Assembly (NCBI RefSeq): GCF_000739695.1
Contig: NZ_BBIO01000002.1
Coordinates: 186,001-250,000, forward strand
DNA: 64,000 nt
Reading direction: 5' to 3'
Source: Tepidicaulis marinus
GTDB lineage: Bacteria; Pseudomonadota; Alphaproteobacteria; Parvibaculales; Parvibaculaceae
Program-made: the position numbers and the translations under genes
Shown here: positions 18,441 through 27,332 of the stretch, in pieces
How the letters are laid out: each line of letters starts with the position of its first letter
Numbering within the stretch: position 1 is the first letter of the stretch
The notes under the pieces: generated by a model
Database searches by the model: none
Seen by the model: only the letters and a program-made list of their open reading frames with translations
What the model was told of the DNA's origin: nothing

Positions 18441-19742
18441 TCAGTAAATCGGAAACCGCTGGCACAGGCCGAGCACGCGTTCGCGCACCGAGGCTTCGAC
18501 CGCGCCGTTGCCCTCATCGCCATTTTCCGACAGCCCCGTGAGTACTTCTGAAATCAGCTCGCCCACTTCCCTGAATTCCGCCACACCGAAACCGCGCGTC
18601 GTGCCCGCCGGTGTGCCGAGCCGCACGCCCGAGGTGATCATCGGCTTTTCAGGATCGAAGGGAATGCCGTTCTTGTTGCAGGTGATATGCGCGCGCTCAA
18701 GGGCGGCTTCCGCCACCTTGCCGGTGAGTTTCTTCGGGCGCAGATCGACCAGCATCAAATGCGTGTCGGTGCCGCCGGAAACGATATCCACACCGTTTGA
18801 GGCAAGCGTTGCGGCAAGCGCGCGGGCATTGTCCACCACGGCCTGCGCATAAAGCTTGAAGGAGGGCTGCAGCGCTTCACCGAAGGCCACGGCCTTGCCC
18901 GCGATCACATGCATGAGCGGGCCGCCTTGAATGCCGGGGAAGATCGCCGAATTGATCTTCTTGCCGAGCTCTTCATTGTTGGAAAGGATCATGCCGCCGC
19001 GCGGGCCGCGCAGGGTCTTGTGCGTCGTCGTGGTGACGACATCGGCGTATGGCAGCGGGCTTGGATGCGCCCCGCCTGCGACGAGACCGGCGAAATGCGC
19101 CATATCCACCATGAGATAGGCGCCCACGGAATCGGCGATTTCACGGAAAGCCTTGAAGTCGATAACGCGCGGATAAGCCGAGCCGCCTGCAATAATGAGC
19201 TGCGGCTTGTGCTGCTTCGCAAGGGTTTCCACCTCGTCCATGTCGATCAGGTGGTCCTGCTGGCGCACGCCATATTGAACGGCGTTGAACCATTTACCGG
19301 ACTGGTTCGGTGGCGCGCCATGGGTCAGGTGACCGCCCGCGGCAAGGCTCATGCCGAGAATCGTATCGCCCGGCTTGATCAGCGCCATCATGGCGCCCTG
19401 ATTGGCCTGGGAGCCGGAATTGGGCTGCACGTTGACATAGGCGCAGTCGAATAGTTTCTTGGCGCGGTCGATGGCCAGCTTTTCGGCCACATCAACGAAC
19501 TCGCAGCCGCCGTAATAGCGCTTGCCCGGATAGCCTTCGGCATATTTGTTGGTCATGATCGAGCCCTGGGCTTCGAGCACGGCCTGCGAGACGATGTTCT
19601 CCGAGGCAATCAGTTCGATCTGCTCGCGCTGCCGGCGCAGCTCCTGCTCGATCGCATCCAGGATTTCAGGGTCCCGCTCCGCGAGCCCTTGAGTAAAAAA
19701 CGCCGTCGTCGCGCTACCGGATGCCGCGTCGCTCACCGCCAT
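18441..19742 (-). CDS. glyA: Serine hydroxymethyltransferase
   Basis: A 433-residue PLP enzyme interconverting serine and glycine and charging tetrahydrofolate. Seen: [40 protein letters not shown], the PLP lysine in [15 protein letters not shown], and [17 protein letters not shown]. The start at 19742 (MAVSDAAS) has AGAGG 7 bases upstream; a further 11 upstream codons are not conserved in character. It is likely first gene of the glyA-nrdR-rib transcription unit, with an AT-rich 410-bp upstream region. Confidence 0.97.
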   Translation of the reverse strand: MAVSDAASGSATTAFFTQGLAERDPEILDAIEQELRRQREQIELIASENIVSQAVLEAQGSIMTNKYAEGYPGKRYYGGCEFVDVAEKLAIDRAKKLFDCAYVNVQPNSGSQANQGAMMALIKPGDTILGMSLAAGGHLTHGAPPNQSGKWFNAVQYGVRQQDHLIDMDEVETLAKQHKPQLIIAGGSAYPRVIDFKAFREIADSVGAYLMVDMAHFAGLVAGGAHPSPLPYADVVTTTTHKTLRGPRGGMILSNNEELGKKINSAIFPGIQGGPLMHVIAGKAVAFGEALQPSFKLYAQAVVDNARALAATLASNGVDIVSGGTDTHLMLVDLRPKKLTGKVAEAALERAHITCNKNGIPFDPEKPMITSGVRLGTPAGTTRGFGVAEFREVGELISEVLTGLSENGDEGNGAVEASVRERVLGLCQRFPIY

Positions 19743-20152
19743 GATCTGACCTCTTGATACCAAAGGAAGACGCAAGGGCCTCTACCGGAAGATAGCTACC
19801 ATATCTTGTATCTTCCGGGCCCAATATTCTGGCCTCTTAGCATATGCGCCCATGCCCGCCAAGCGCGCAGCTAAAGACTTGATGAGGAAGCCTCCATTAC
19901 CCAACTGCTTTGTAAAATAGGAAGACATTCCAAGAAAACACACCGTTTGTTGTTTGTTTTCTGTTTCCAATTTTGTGAACAATCTCTACAGTTTGGGGCA
20001 ATTAACCATAAATTGATCTGACGTTGCTGTATTTAATGAGTGGCATGCAATGGAAAATCTGTCGTTCTACTTGATTTTTCCTTCATCCTTGTTCATAAAT
20101 CGCATCCGCTAATGGTAATTAAGTTTATTGACGTGTCGCGCAAGGCCCACAG
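19743..20152. other. 410-bp AT-rich intergenic region between divergent glyA and mucR
   Basis: This is the most AT-rich stretch in the window. It must hold the promoters of both divergent genes. I see a candidate mucR promoter (20071-20099) and A/T-rich inverted segments such as CAATTAACCATAAATTG near 20000. MucR proteins bind AT-rich DNA and regulate themselves in the organisms studied, which makes this a plausible autoregulatory site. A 66-codon minus-strand frame (19782-19982) is present but unconvincing. No riboswitch fold was recognised. Confidence 0.6.
20071..20099 (+). promoter_or_regulatory. Candidate sigma-70 promoter of mucR
   Basis: TTGATT (20071-20076) and CATAAA (20094-20099) are spaced by 17 bases. 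The predicted start lies about 45-50 bases before the mucR ATG at 20153. Confidence 0.35.
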
Positions 20153-20590
20153 ATGACCAGCAAAACAGACCACCAGGGCATATCGCGGGCTGAAGCTTTG
20201 GAGTTGGCATCGGAAATCGTTTCCGCCTATGTCAGCAATAACGCCGTCGCCGCCGCCGAATTGCCGGCAATGATCAAGACGATGCACGACACATTGCTGT
20301 CTTTGGGCGGCAATACGGAAATCGGCAAGACGGAACTCGATCCTGCGGTACCCGTAAAGAAGTCGATCACGCCCGAATATCTAATTTGTTTGGAAGACGG
20401 CAAGCGGTTGAAAATGCTCAAGCGCTATTTGCGCTCACGGTACAACATGTCGCCGGAAGAATACCGCGCACGTTGGAACCTGCCGGCAGACTATCCCATG
20501 GTGGCGCCGAATTACGCCGCCCAGCGCTCGCAGCTTGCCAAGGAAATCGGCCTCGGCCAGGCAGCCAGCAGCGGCCGGCGCAAACGCTGA
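20153..20590 (+). CDS. mucR: MucR/Ros-family transcriptional regulator lacking zinc-ligand histidines
   Basis: A 145-residue DNA-binding regulator. N-terminal helices (10-57) for oligomerisation, then PAVPVKKSITPEYLICLEDGK and WNLPADYPMVAPNYAAQRSQLAKEIGLG, all diagnostic for MucR/Ros. The prokaryotic zinc finger of Ros uses C79, C82, H92, H97. At the same numbers this protein has Cys79, Asp82, Tyr92 and Tyr97, so both histidines are gone and zinc binding looks unlikely; zinc-independent members of the family are known. MucR proteins act as H-NS-like silencers and cell-cycle or exopolysaccharide regulators. Confidence 0.9.
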   Translation: MTSKTDHQGISRAEALELASEIVSAYVSNNAVAAAELPAMIKTMHDTLLSLGGNTEIGKTELDPAVPVKKSITPEYLICLEDGKRLKMLKRYLRSRYNMSPEEYRARWNLPADYPMVAPNYAAQRSQLAKEIGLGQAASSGRRKR

Positions 20591-20626
20591 CTAAGCCCGC
20601 CTGCCTGCCCACCTCTTCGATCCAGT

Positions 20627-20926
20627 CTAGATAAGAATACCGCCACCATCATCCCCGCCTGAAGACGGTTTATCTTTAGACGGTTTATCTTTTTTGGATT
20701 TGGCGTCCCGTTCCATTACATAGCGCAGCTTGTTGATCGCCACGCGTTCGAGTTCCGCTTGCGGCGCTTTCGACGAGCCGACGATGGAAACTTCCAGCCC
20801 CGTTTCCGCATCGATGGCGCAGACCTTCACAAAACCGCCCGACGCGGGATGGACTTCAAGATAAACCTCCCGGCTGCCTCCAGAGGCTTCGCCGGGGCGG
20901 CCCTTGCCGCTGCGATCAGGCGGCAC
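20627..20926 (-). CDS. Small conserved protein (DUF6898-like)
   Basis: A 99-residue protein with a compact beta-rich core [53 protein letters not shown] and a low-complexity Lys/Asp/Gly C-tail. This core matches my memory of the DUF6898 family of alphaproteobacteria, which has no known function. The start is a GTG at 20926 that overlaps the hemA stop by 11 bp, so translation is coupled to 5-aminolevulinate synthase. No catalytic motif is seen. Confidence 0.65.
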   Translation of the reverse strand: MPPDRSGKGRPGEASGGSREVYLEVHPASGGFVKVCAIDAETGLEVSIVGSSKAPQAELERVAINKLRYVMERDAKSKKDKPSKDKPSSGGDDGGGILI

Positions 20927-22127
20927 GCTTCAAGTTGCGCTGGGTCCAGACCTTGTCCAGCGCATCCACAAGAGCTTCCATCATCTCATCGGTGTGATAA
21001 GGCGAGGGCGTGAAGCGCAGCCGCTCCGTGCCGCGCGGCACGGTCGGATAATTGATCGGCTGCACATACATGCCGTAAGTGTCGAGCAATTCGTCCGCGA
21101 CTTCCTTGCACAGGACCGGGTCCCACACCATCACCGGGACGATATGACTTTCGCACATCAGAACCGGCAGCCCGCGATCCGCCAGCATGCGCTTCAGCTT
21201 TGCTGAACGTTCCTGATGCTGGCCGCGAATATTGTTGTCGCGCTTCAAATGCCGCACGCTCGCCAGAACGCCTGCCGCAATGGTGGGCGCCAGCGACGTG
21301 GAGAAGATGAAGCCCGGCGCATAGGAGCGCACCACATCCACCAGTACGGAGCTTGCCGCGATATAGCCGCCCATCACGCCGAACCCTTTGGCCAGCGTGC
21401 CTTCGATAATATCCACCTTGTCGAGTACCCCGTCCCGCTCGGCAACGCCGCCGCCATGCCGCCCGTAAAGGCCGACCGCATGCACTTCATCGAGATAGGT
21501 CAGCGCATTGTATTTGCGCGCGAGATCGCAAATCTCACCGATCGGCGCAATATCGCCATCCATGGAATAAACGGATTCGAAGGCGACGATCTTCGCCTGA
21601 TTGGGGTCCGCTTGCGAGAGCAGCTCTTCCAGATGGCCGAGATCATTATGCCGCCAAACCCGCTTCGGCCCCTTACCGCGCCGGATACCCTCGATCATCG
21701 AGGCATGGTTCATCTCGTCGGAAATGATCAGGCAGTCGCCGAAGACTTTCGAGAGCGTGGCGAGCGTCGCGTCATTGGCGTTGTAGCCGGAGGTGAAAAG
21801 CAGCGCCGCTTCCTTCTGGTGCAGCGAGGCCAGCTCTTTTTCCAGTTCGACGTGGTAATGGGTCGTGCCGGCAATGTTGCGGGTGCCGCCGGAGCCGGCG
21901 CCGTGCTTGTCGAGCGCATCCTTCATGGCATCGAGCACCACCGGGTGCTGGCCCATGCCCAGATAATCGTTCGAGCACCAGACGACGATATCGCGCTTGC
22001 CCTCATCCGTATGCAGCGTGGCGCGCGGAAACGAGCCGCGATGGCGCAGAAGATCGGCAAACACACGGTAGCGCCCTTCCCGCTTGACGGTGTTCAGCGC
22101 ATCGCAGAGCAAGCCCTCATAATCCAT
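20916..22127 (-). CDS. hemA: 5-aminolevulinate synthase
   Basis: A 403-residue PLP enzyme of the alpha-oxoamine synthase family that condenses glycine with succinyl-CoA to 5-aminolevulinate. Seen: [41 protein letters not shown], and the PLP lysine Lys247 in [14 protein letters not shown]. The C-terminal [15 protein letters not shown] is typical of HemA/ALAS rather than BioF or Kbl. hemB is also in the window, at 29.6 kb. Confidence 0.97.
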   Translation of the reverse strand: MDYEGLLCDALNTVKREGRYRVFADLLRHRGSFPRATLHTDEGKRDIVVWCSNDYLGMGQHPVVLDAMKDALDKHGAGSGGTRNIAGTTHYHVELEKELASLHQKEAALLFTSGYNANDATLATLSKVFGDCLIISDEMNHASMIEGIRRGKGPKRVWRHNDLGHLEELLSQADPNQAKIVAFESVYSMDGDIAPIGEICDLARKYNALTYLDEVHAVGLYGRHGGGVAERDGVLDKVDIIEGTLAKGFGVMGGYIAASSVLVDVVRSYAPGFIFSTSLAPTIAAGVLASVRHLKRDNNIRGQHQERSAKLKRMLADRGLPVLMCESHIVPVMVWDPVLCKEVADELLDTYGMYVQPINYPTVPRGTERLRFTPSPYHTDEMMEALVDALDKVWTQRNLKRAA

Positions 22128-22324
22128 AACGTCGGTCCTCTATGTCGTACTCCGGTCCCGGCCGTTTCCGGCCTGGCCCGCCGCGTGCCCTCAGTTTCCC
22201 GCATCCAGATTGAATGGTGCTTAACGCGGGGGCCCGAGGGCGCAGCGGCCGCGGCCATTAAGGCCGCCGGACCTGAGTCTGGCCAGCCGCGAATTGTCGC
22301 AGCCGGACAGTCACTTAGCTCTTT

Positions 22325-23098
22325 TTACTCCCATAGGCCCCGCGCTTCCAGAACCGATTTCAGCACCTCCGGCTCGTCGGTCATCAGCCCGTCCACGCCC
22401 AAATCGATCAACCGGTGCATTTCTGCCGGGTCATCGATGGTCCAGACATGGATTTGCAGCCCCAGCGCATGGGCATGATCGACCATCCGCCGGTCGATTA
22501 GCCGCAATCCGGACTGGTAAACCGGCAATTGGGCGCAGCCTGCCGCAAAGCCGCCGAGCAAGCCTTTGAACGGGCCGAGAAAGCTTCCAAGTCTCAGCCG
22601 CGTTGCGGCGATGGGGCCCATGCTCGTGCACAGCCCCGGGCCGAGCGCCGCGCGCATGGCGGCAAGCCGGGCATCGGAAAATGAGCCGATCCCCACCCGC
22701 TCCGTCGCCCGGGCCTCCTTGAGCACGTCGATGAGCGGGGCGACCGCATTATCCGCCTTCGGATCGATATTGATTTTTACAGCCGGAAAAGCGCTCAGAA
22801 GATCTGCCATGAGCGGGATCGGTTCTTTGCCTTCCACCTTGGCGCCGCGCACCTCGTCATAGGTCATTTCAGCGATGATACCGGTCTTGTCCGTCACCCG
22901 GTCGAGCCTGTCATCGTGAAAGGCAAGCAGCACGCCGTCCTTGGTCGCATGAACATCCGTTTCGATATAACGATAGCCGAGCGAGATCGCATGCTCGAAG
23001 GCCGGCATGGTGTTTTCCGGATGCACATTCGCCCCGCCCCGGTGGGCAAAGGCCAAAAGGCCGTTCGATTCAAGATATGGAAATTTCGCTGGCCGCAT
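22325..23098 (-). CDS. ugpQ: Glycerophosphodiester phosphodiesterase
   Basis: A 257-residue GDPD-family enzyme hydrolysing glycerophosphodiesters to glycerol-3-phosphate and an alcohol. Seen: AFAHRGGANVHPENTMPAFEHA (catalytic HR and metal residues), YIETDVHATKDGVLLAFHDDRLDRVTDKTG (E-x-D and the second His), NIDPKAD and WTIDDPAEMHRLIDLGVDGLMTDEPEVL at the end. No signal peptide is seen, so it should be cytoplasmic. Separate transcription from hemA is likely given the 197-bp gap upstream of hemA. Confidence 0.93.
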   Translation of the reverse strand: MRPAKFPYLESNGLLAFAHRGGANVHPENTMPAFEHAISLGYRYIETDVHATKDGVLLAFHDDRLDRVTDKTGIIAEMTYDEVRGAKVEGKEPIPLMADLLSAFPAVKINIDPKADNAVAPLIDVLKEARATERVGIGSFSDARLAAMRAALGPGLCTSMGPIAATRLRLGSFLGPFKGLLGGFAAGCAQLPVYQSGLRLIDRRMVDHAHALGLQIHVWTIDDPAEMHRLIDLGVDGLMTDEPEVLKSVLEARGLWE

Positions 23099-23194
23099 GC
23101 TCCCTCCCTGCCTGGAACCGGCTTAGAAACTAGGCCCGCGCCCTCGCCGCGCCAAGCCGGAAATGAATGGCGGCGCTGCGGCGTCGGATGATGC

Positions 23195-24493
23195 CTACTC
23201 TGTGAGAGAAGTGGTGCGCACGCGTTTGTCGAGGCTGTAAATATCGTCGCGGAAATTCACCACGCCGTCCGCGCTCACCCAGGCGGTCAGATAAAGAAGA
23301 TAGACCGGCACGGGCTCCCCCAAAGCCACATCCATGCGGTTGCCGGAGGCAACGGTGCTGTCCACCTTGCGCCGGTCCCAGCCCTCTGTCTCCTCAAGCA
23401 GCCAGGCAACCAGATCATGCACCTTATCCACCCGCACACAGCCGGAGGAATAAGCGCGCGCATTGCGCCCGAAAAGGCTCTTGGAGGGCGTGTCGTGCAG
23501 ATAAACGGCATGCGGGTTCGGGAAATGAATTTTCACCGTGCCCAGCGAATTGCGCCGGCTCGGGTCCTGGCGCAGACGCAGACGCTCGGCGGCGGGCGAA
23601 GACCAGTCCACATTGTAAGGATTAAGCTCGCGCGGATTGGGCCCGTAATCGGACAGCACGCGGATGCCCATGCGTTTCAGATAGCCCGGATCGCGGATTG
23701 CCTTCGGGATAATGTCTTTCTTGGCGATGCTTTGCGGCACGTTCCAATAAGGATTGAAGGCGATGAAGGTGATCTTGCTTTCATATTCCGGCGTCTGCCG
23801 GTCGGTCTTGCCGACAATGACGCGGCGGCGCAGCTCGACGCGCCCGTCCGAGACGGCTTCGACTTCCTGGCCTGCAATATTCACGAAAACATAGCGCCGG
23901 CCGAGCGTGGCCGATTGCTCGTTGAGGCGTTTCAGGTTGACGGCAAGCTGCTTGATCCGCGTTTCCACCGGCACATTCATGGCGGCAAGCGTGCGCGTGC
24001 CGATAATGCCGTCCGGCGTCAGCCCATGGCGGCTTTGAAAGCGGCGCACCGCATCGAAAACGCTCTCATCGTAGACATTGGGATCGCCGCCGGAGGCCGC
24101 CAGATCGCCCGTCGCCACCAGCCGCTCCCGGATCAGCGCGAGGCGCGGATCGCGCATGCCTTTTTCGATCTTCTCGCCATTGGGAATGGGCTTCCAGCCG
24201 CCCCATTCCTGAATCTGCTCATACATGGACATGGCGCGCAGCAGCGGCCAGAAACCGGCATCACCCAGCGTCGGGATGGTCGAGCGGCTGACCCGGCTCT
24301 CCGTTACCTCCGCTTGCGAAGAGGTCGCCCAGGGGTCCACCCATTGCAATTTCCAGGGGTCGAAGGCCTCATTGGCGGCTTTCGCCGGGAGCGAGGCGAA
24401 CGAGAAAGCTGCGGCGCATAGCAAAATGGCCACGCGCGCGGAAAACCGCGCCGCGCCCTGCCGCTTATGCCCCCAAGCTCCCAGATCCTTCAC
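23195..24493 (-). CDS. L,D-transpeptidase (YcbB-like), exported
   Basis: A 432-residue periplasmic cell-wall enzyme. Residues 1-40 form a signal peptide ending near PAKAANE. A peptidoglycan-binding domain lies at about 140-185 (FDAVRRFQSRHGLTPDGIIGTRTLAAMN). The YkuD catalytic domain follows with HAVYLHDTPSKSLFGRNARAYSSGCVRV, placing His333 and the nucleophile Cys352. It forms 3-3 cross-links or attaches proteins to peptidoglycan. A perfect palindrome lies just upstream of the start, and an LdtR-like regulator gene is 1 kb away. Confidence 0.93.
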   Translation of the reverse strand: MKDLGAWGHKRQGAARFSARVAILLCAAAFSFASLPAKAANEAFDPWKLQWVDPWATSSQAEVTESRVSRSTIPTLGDAGFWPLLRAMSMYEQIQEWGGWKPIPNGEKIEKGMRDPRLALIRERLVATGDLAASGGDPNVYDESVFDAVRRFQSRHGLTPDGIIGTRTLAAMNVPVETRIKQLAVNLKRLNEQSATLGRRYVFVNIAGQEVEAVSDGRVELRRRVIVGKTDRQTPEYESKITFIAFNPYWNVPQSIAKKDIIPKAIRDPGYLKRMGIRVLSDYGPNPRELNPYNVDWSSPAAERLRLRQDPSRRNSLGTVKIHFPNPHAVYLHDTPSKSLFGRNARAYSSGCVRVDKVHDLVAWLLEETEGWDRRKVDSTVASGNRMDVALGEPVPVYLLYLTAWVSADGVVNFRDDIYSLDKRVRTTSLTE

Positions 24494-24515
24494 GATTGCC
24501 CACCTTGCCCAAGGA

Positions 24516-24532
24516 GTTAACGGTCCGTTAAC
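24516..24532. promoter_or_regulatory. Candidate operator in the L,D-transpeptidase promoter
   Basis: GTTAACGG-T-CCGTTAAC is a perfect inverted repeat with 8-bp arms and a 1-base centre. Each arm also contains the self-complementary GTTAAC. It sits 23 bases upstream of the transpeptidase start codon, in the gap shared with the divergent DUF1295 gene. Confidence 0.5.
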
Positions 24533-24677
24533 GGGGCGCGGAAGTCAAACCGATTCGGCCTAAATGACCTTAAATGAGACAGAAAGCCTCACTTTCGGCG
24601 GTAACCCGCGCCTCTTGGGCTTCACGCAGCAAGGCAGATGCCAAACGCAAAGATTTCAGCCAAACTCCGGACTCACC

Positions 24678-25547
24678 ATGGAAAGCACACCCTTTACCCT
24701 GATCGAGCCCCGCCTCATGGCCTCCTGGCCGCTCTACCTTCTGGCGAGCGCCCTGACGGTTGCCGCGCTGATGGCGGCCATCTGGCTGTGGAGCCTGAAG
24801 CGGCGCGACGTGAGCATGGTGGACGCCTTCTGGGCACCGGGCTTTGCCGTCATTCTGTGGACGCTGCTAATTCTCACGCGCAACATCACCCCTTTCACTT
24901 TGCTGCTGGTTTTCCTGACGAGCTTTTGGGCAATCCGCCTCGGCTTCTATCTGGCCGGACGCTGGCTTGCTCACGGCGAAGAAGACAGGCGCTATGCCGC
25001 CATGCGCGCCCATCACGCAGGCCGCTTTGGCCGGGTGAGCCTTTACACGGTTTTCGGCCTGCAAGCCGCGCTCATGTGGCTGATCGCCCTGCCGCTGCAA
25101 TTGGCCCTTCTCACCGTGCCCAGCCCCCCGCTCGGGCTGTTCGGCATTTTGGGCACCGCGCTCTTTCTCCTCGGCTTCGCGCTCGAGGCGGCAGCGGATG
25201 CGCAATTACATGCGTTCAAGGCCAATCCTGAAAACGAGGGAAAGGTGATGGACCGGGGGCTTTGGGGCTGGAGCCGCCATCCGAATTATTTCGGCAATGC
25301 GATGCTCTGGTGGGGGCTTTTCCTGCTGGCGGCGGAAACGGAAGCGGCGCGCTGGGCATTCTTCGCGCCGGTGCTCATGACTTTCCTTCTGCTCCGGGTC
25401 TCGGGCGTGCGGCTGTTGGAAAAGACCATCGCCAAGCGGCGCCCGGACTATGAAGACTATAAGACCCGTGTAAATGCATTTGTGCCGCTCCCTCCAGGCT
25501 GGAGGAAACGGCACAAAATCTCGAACGCCGATAAACGCAGTACTTAG
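24678..25547 (+). CDS. DUF1295 membrane protein (isoprenylcysteine methyltransferase/steroid reductase-like)
   Basis: A 289-residue protein with about six or seven membrane helices. Seen: SMVDAFWAPGF in the first third, AIRLGFYLAGRWLAHGEEDRRYAAMR, and the diagnostic GLWGWSRHPNYFGNAMLWWGLFLLA followed by LLEKTIAKRRPDYEDYKTRVNAFVPLPP. The RHPNYFG box is the NADPH or SAM-binding signature of DUF1295/ICMT-like enzymes. Substrate is unknown. The start at 24678 is chosen because the frame upstream lacks membrane character, but no strong ribosome site is visible. It ends with a 4-bp overlap against the convergent MarR gene. Confidence 0.82.
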   Translation: MESTPFTLIEPRLMASWPLYLLASALTVAALMAAIWLWSLKRRDVSMVDAFWAPGFAVILWTLLILTRNITPFTLLLVFLTSFWAIRLGFYLAGRWLAHGEEDRRYAAMRAHHAGRFGRVSLYTVFGLQAALMWLIALPLQLALLTVPSPPLGLFGILGTALFLLGFALEAAADAQLHAFKANPENEGKVMDRGLWGWSRHPNYFGNAMLWWGLFLLAAETEAARWAFFAPVLMTFLLLRVSGVRLLEKTIAKRRPDYEDYKTRVNAFVPLPPGWRKRHKISNADKRST

Positions 25548-26059
25548 AGGCGGAAGCGGATCTGATCCGTCCAGAAGCGTTCAAGCTTAAACAGTGTCGA
25601 GTTCAGCATTTCCAGCTCGTCCATGCGGATATCCGCAACCTGTTCGAGCTGCTGCCAATGGCGGTCGTAGAGCGCTTCCACGACTTCGCGGATTTCGTGG
25701 CCCATTTCGGTCAGCTTCACACGCACCGAGCGGCGGTCCTGATCGGAGCGCTGGTGGTTGATGTAACCGGCCTCGACCAGCTTCTTCAAATTGTAGGAGA
25801 CGTTGGACCCGAGATAGTGGCCGCGCGTGCGCAGTTCGCCCGCCGTCATTTCCTGGTTGCCAATGTTGAAAATCAAGAGCGCTTGGACGCTGTTGATTTC
25901 CGTGTTGCCCATCCGGTCCAATTCATCCTTGATCACATCCAGAAGACGGCGGTGAAGCCGCTCTACAAGCGTCAACGATTTGAGATAGACGTCATGGCTT
26001 TCGGTGGCCTCATTGCCCGCCGTGGCTTCTGCCGCGTTGCTGCTCATCGAATGCATCAT
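25544..26059 (-). CDS. ldtR: MarR-family regulator, LdtR-like
   Basis: A 171-residue winged-helix regulator. The block YLKSLTLVERLHRRLLDVIKDEL, INSVQALLIFNIGNQEMTAGEL, YLGSNVSYNLKKLVEAGYINHQRSDQDRRSVRVKLTEMGHEI matches the LdtR subgroup known from Liberibacter and Rhizobiales, where LdtR controls an L,D-transpeptidase gene (ldtP). An L,D-transpeptidase gene lies 1 kb away here. GAGG precedes the start; the second ATG (26056) has slightly better spacing. A cluster of inverted GCAAA/TTTGC repeats lies upstream at 26176-26211. Confidence 0.8.
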   Translation of the reverse strand: MMHSMSSNAAEATAGNEATESHDVYLKSLTLVERLHRRLLDVIKDELDRMGNTEINSVQALLIFNIGNQEMTAGELRTRGHYLGSNVSYNLKKLVEAGYINHQRSDQDRRSVRVKLTEMGHEIREVVEALYDRHWQQLEQVADIRMDELEMLNSTLFKLERFWTDQIRFRL

Positions 26060-26361
26060 CTAATCCTCAAACTACTTATCCCCGCACACCCCCCTTTTGC
26101 ACAGATAAGCAGTGCCCGGGACGTACGTCTGCCATGGACAAGAGCTTAAGAGAGCTGGACTAATGAGCCCTTAAAGCAAATGTTCGCATTTTGCCTTTCG
26201 CAAAAATTTGCAGCGATTTCTGATATAAATTTCGCAATTCTGCGCGGGCGGCCCGCAAAGACATGCGGCCATGCTTAATACCGGCTAAACAAAGGGCCGC
26301 CGCCCGCCCGCAGCTGCCCCAGTTCGGCACAGCAGCGCGGCGCGGGCTTTAATGGAAAACC
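26060..26361. other. Intergenic region upstream of ldtR (302 bp)
   Basis: It separates ldtR from the upstream valine-catabolism gene mmsB, both on the minus strand. The half near ldtR is AT-rich and holds the GCAAA/TTTGC inverted-repeat cluster described separately; the half near mmsB is GC-rich (about 26240-26350) and shows no gene-like frame or clear terminator. Confidence 0.6.
26176..26211. promoter_or_regulatory. Cluster of inverted TTTGC/GCAAA repeats upstream of ldtR
   Basis: Overlapping inverted repeats share half-sites: GCAAATG-TTCG-CATTTTGC, then TTTTGC-CTTTC-GCAAAA, then GCAAA-AA-TTTGC. The cluster lies 117-152 bases upstream of the ldtR start. Several half-sites at short spacing suggest binding of MarR dimers, and autoregulation is common in the family. 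The motif is not the same as the palindrome at 24516. Confidence 0.45.
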
Positions 26362-27252
26362 TTAAAGTTCACCGCGCAGCAATTTGATGATTCCGGAAAA
26401 GTCGATGCTGTCCTGCCCCGAGGCTTCGACCATCGCATAAAGCGAGGCGGCCATGGCGCCGAGCGGAGTTGCGGCATGGGCACTCTGCGCGGCCTCCTGC
26501 GCAAGGCGCAAATCCTTCAGCATCATCGCCGCGGTGAAGCCGGGCTTGTAATCATTATTGGCGGGCGATGCGGGCACCGGCCCCGGCACCGGGCAGTAAG
26601 AGGTCATGGACCAGCACTGGCCGGACGCGGTCGAGGAAATATCGAACAGCGTCTGCGCATCCAGGCCCAGCTTTTCGGCCAGCAAAAATGCCTCGCTCGT
26701 GCCGATCATGGAAATGCCGAGCAGCATATTGTTGCAGACCTTGGCAACCTGGCCGTTTCCCGCGGCGCCTGCGTGGAACACATTCTTGCCCATGATGTCG
26801 AGCAAGGGCTTGGCCTGATCGAAAGCAGCTTTCTCCCCGCCGACCATGAAGGTGAGCGTGCCGGCCTGCGCCCCGCCGACGCCGCCCGAAACGGGGGCGT
26901 CCACCATTTCCATCCCGGCCTCGCGGGCAAGGCCGATCACCTTGCGCGCGGTCGGTACATCGATGGTCGAGGAATCGATGAAGAGCGTGCCTTTCCCGGC
27001 TTGGGCCAGAAGCCCGTCCTTGCCGAGATAAACGCTTTCGACATGGGGGCCCGCAGGCAGCATCGTCACCACGGCCTCCGCGCCTTTGGCGGCATCGCCC
27101 GCCGTCGCCGCCGCTTTCGCACCCGCCGCCACCAGCGTGTCCACAGCTTCTTTGGAGAGATCGAAGACGGTCAGCTCATGGCCCGCCTTGACCAGATTGA
27201 GCGCCATGGGCCCGCCCATATTTCCAAGCCCGATAAAGCCGATCGCCGTCAT
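26362..27252 (-). CDS. mmsB: 3-hydroxyisobutyrate dehydrogenase
   Basis: A 296-residue NAD-dependent dehydrogenase of valine catabolism. Seen: IGFIGLGNMGGPMALNLVKAGH (dinucleotide loop at the N-terminus), MVDAPVSGGVGGAQAGTLTFMVGG (substrate-binding consensus), KVCNNMLLGISMIGTSEAFLLAEKLG with the catalytic lysine, and CPVPGPVPASPANNDYKPGF, which favours true HIBADH over the generic beta-hydroxyacid dehydrogenases. The start at 27252 has GGAGG upstream. It is third in the acyl-CoA dehydrogenase, HIBCH, mmsB set. Confidence 0.93.
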   Translation of the reverse strand: MTAIGFIGLGNMGGPMALNLVKAGHELTVFDLSKEAVDTLVAAGAKAAATAGDAAKGAEAVVTMLPAGPHVESVYLGKDGLLAQAGKGTLFIDSSTIDVPTARKVIGLAREAGMEMVDAPVSGGVGGAQAGTLTFMVGGEKAAFDQAKPLLDIMGKNVFHAGAAGNGQVAKVCNNMLLGISMIGTSEAFLLAEKLGLDAQTLFDISSTASGQCWSMTSYCPVPGPVPASPANNDYKPGFTAAMMLKDLRLAQEAAQSAHAATPLGAMAASLYAMVEASGQDSIDFSGIIKLLRGEL

Positions 27253-27332
27253 CTCTTCCTCCCGCTTCCTATTGTTCCGTTTTGCGCGGCCTGACCGGAG
27301 CATAACGGTGATTGATAGCCAGCCGCGTCACC

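Noticed and set aside
19782-19982. 66-codon minus-strand ORF upstream of glyA
   Set aside because: It lies in an AT-rich promoter region, has no ribosome site of note and no recognisable domain; more likely a chance frame.
22251-22267. GCGGCC-ATTAA-GGCCGC palindrome upstream of hemA
   Set aside because: No T-tract and low specificity in a GC-rich genome; kept only as a note, not called a terminator or operator.
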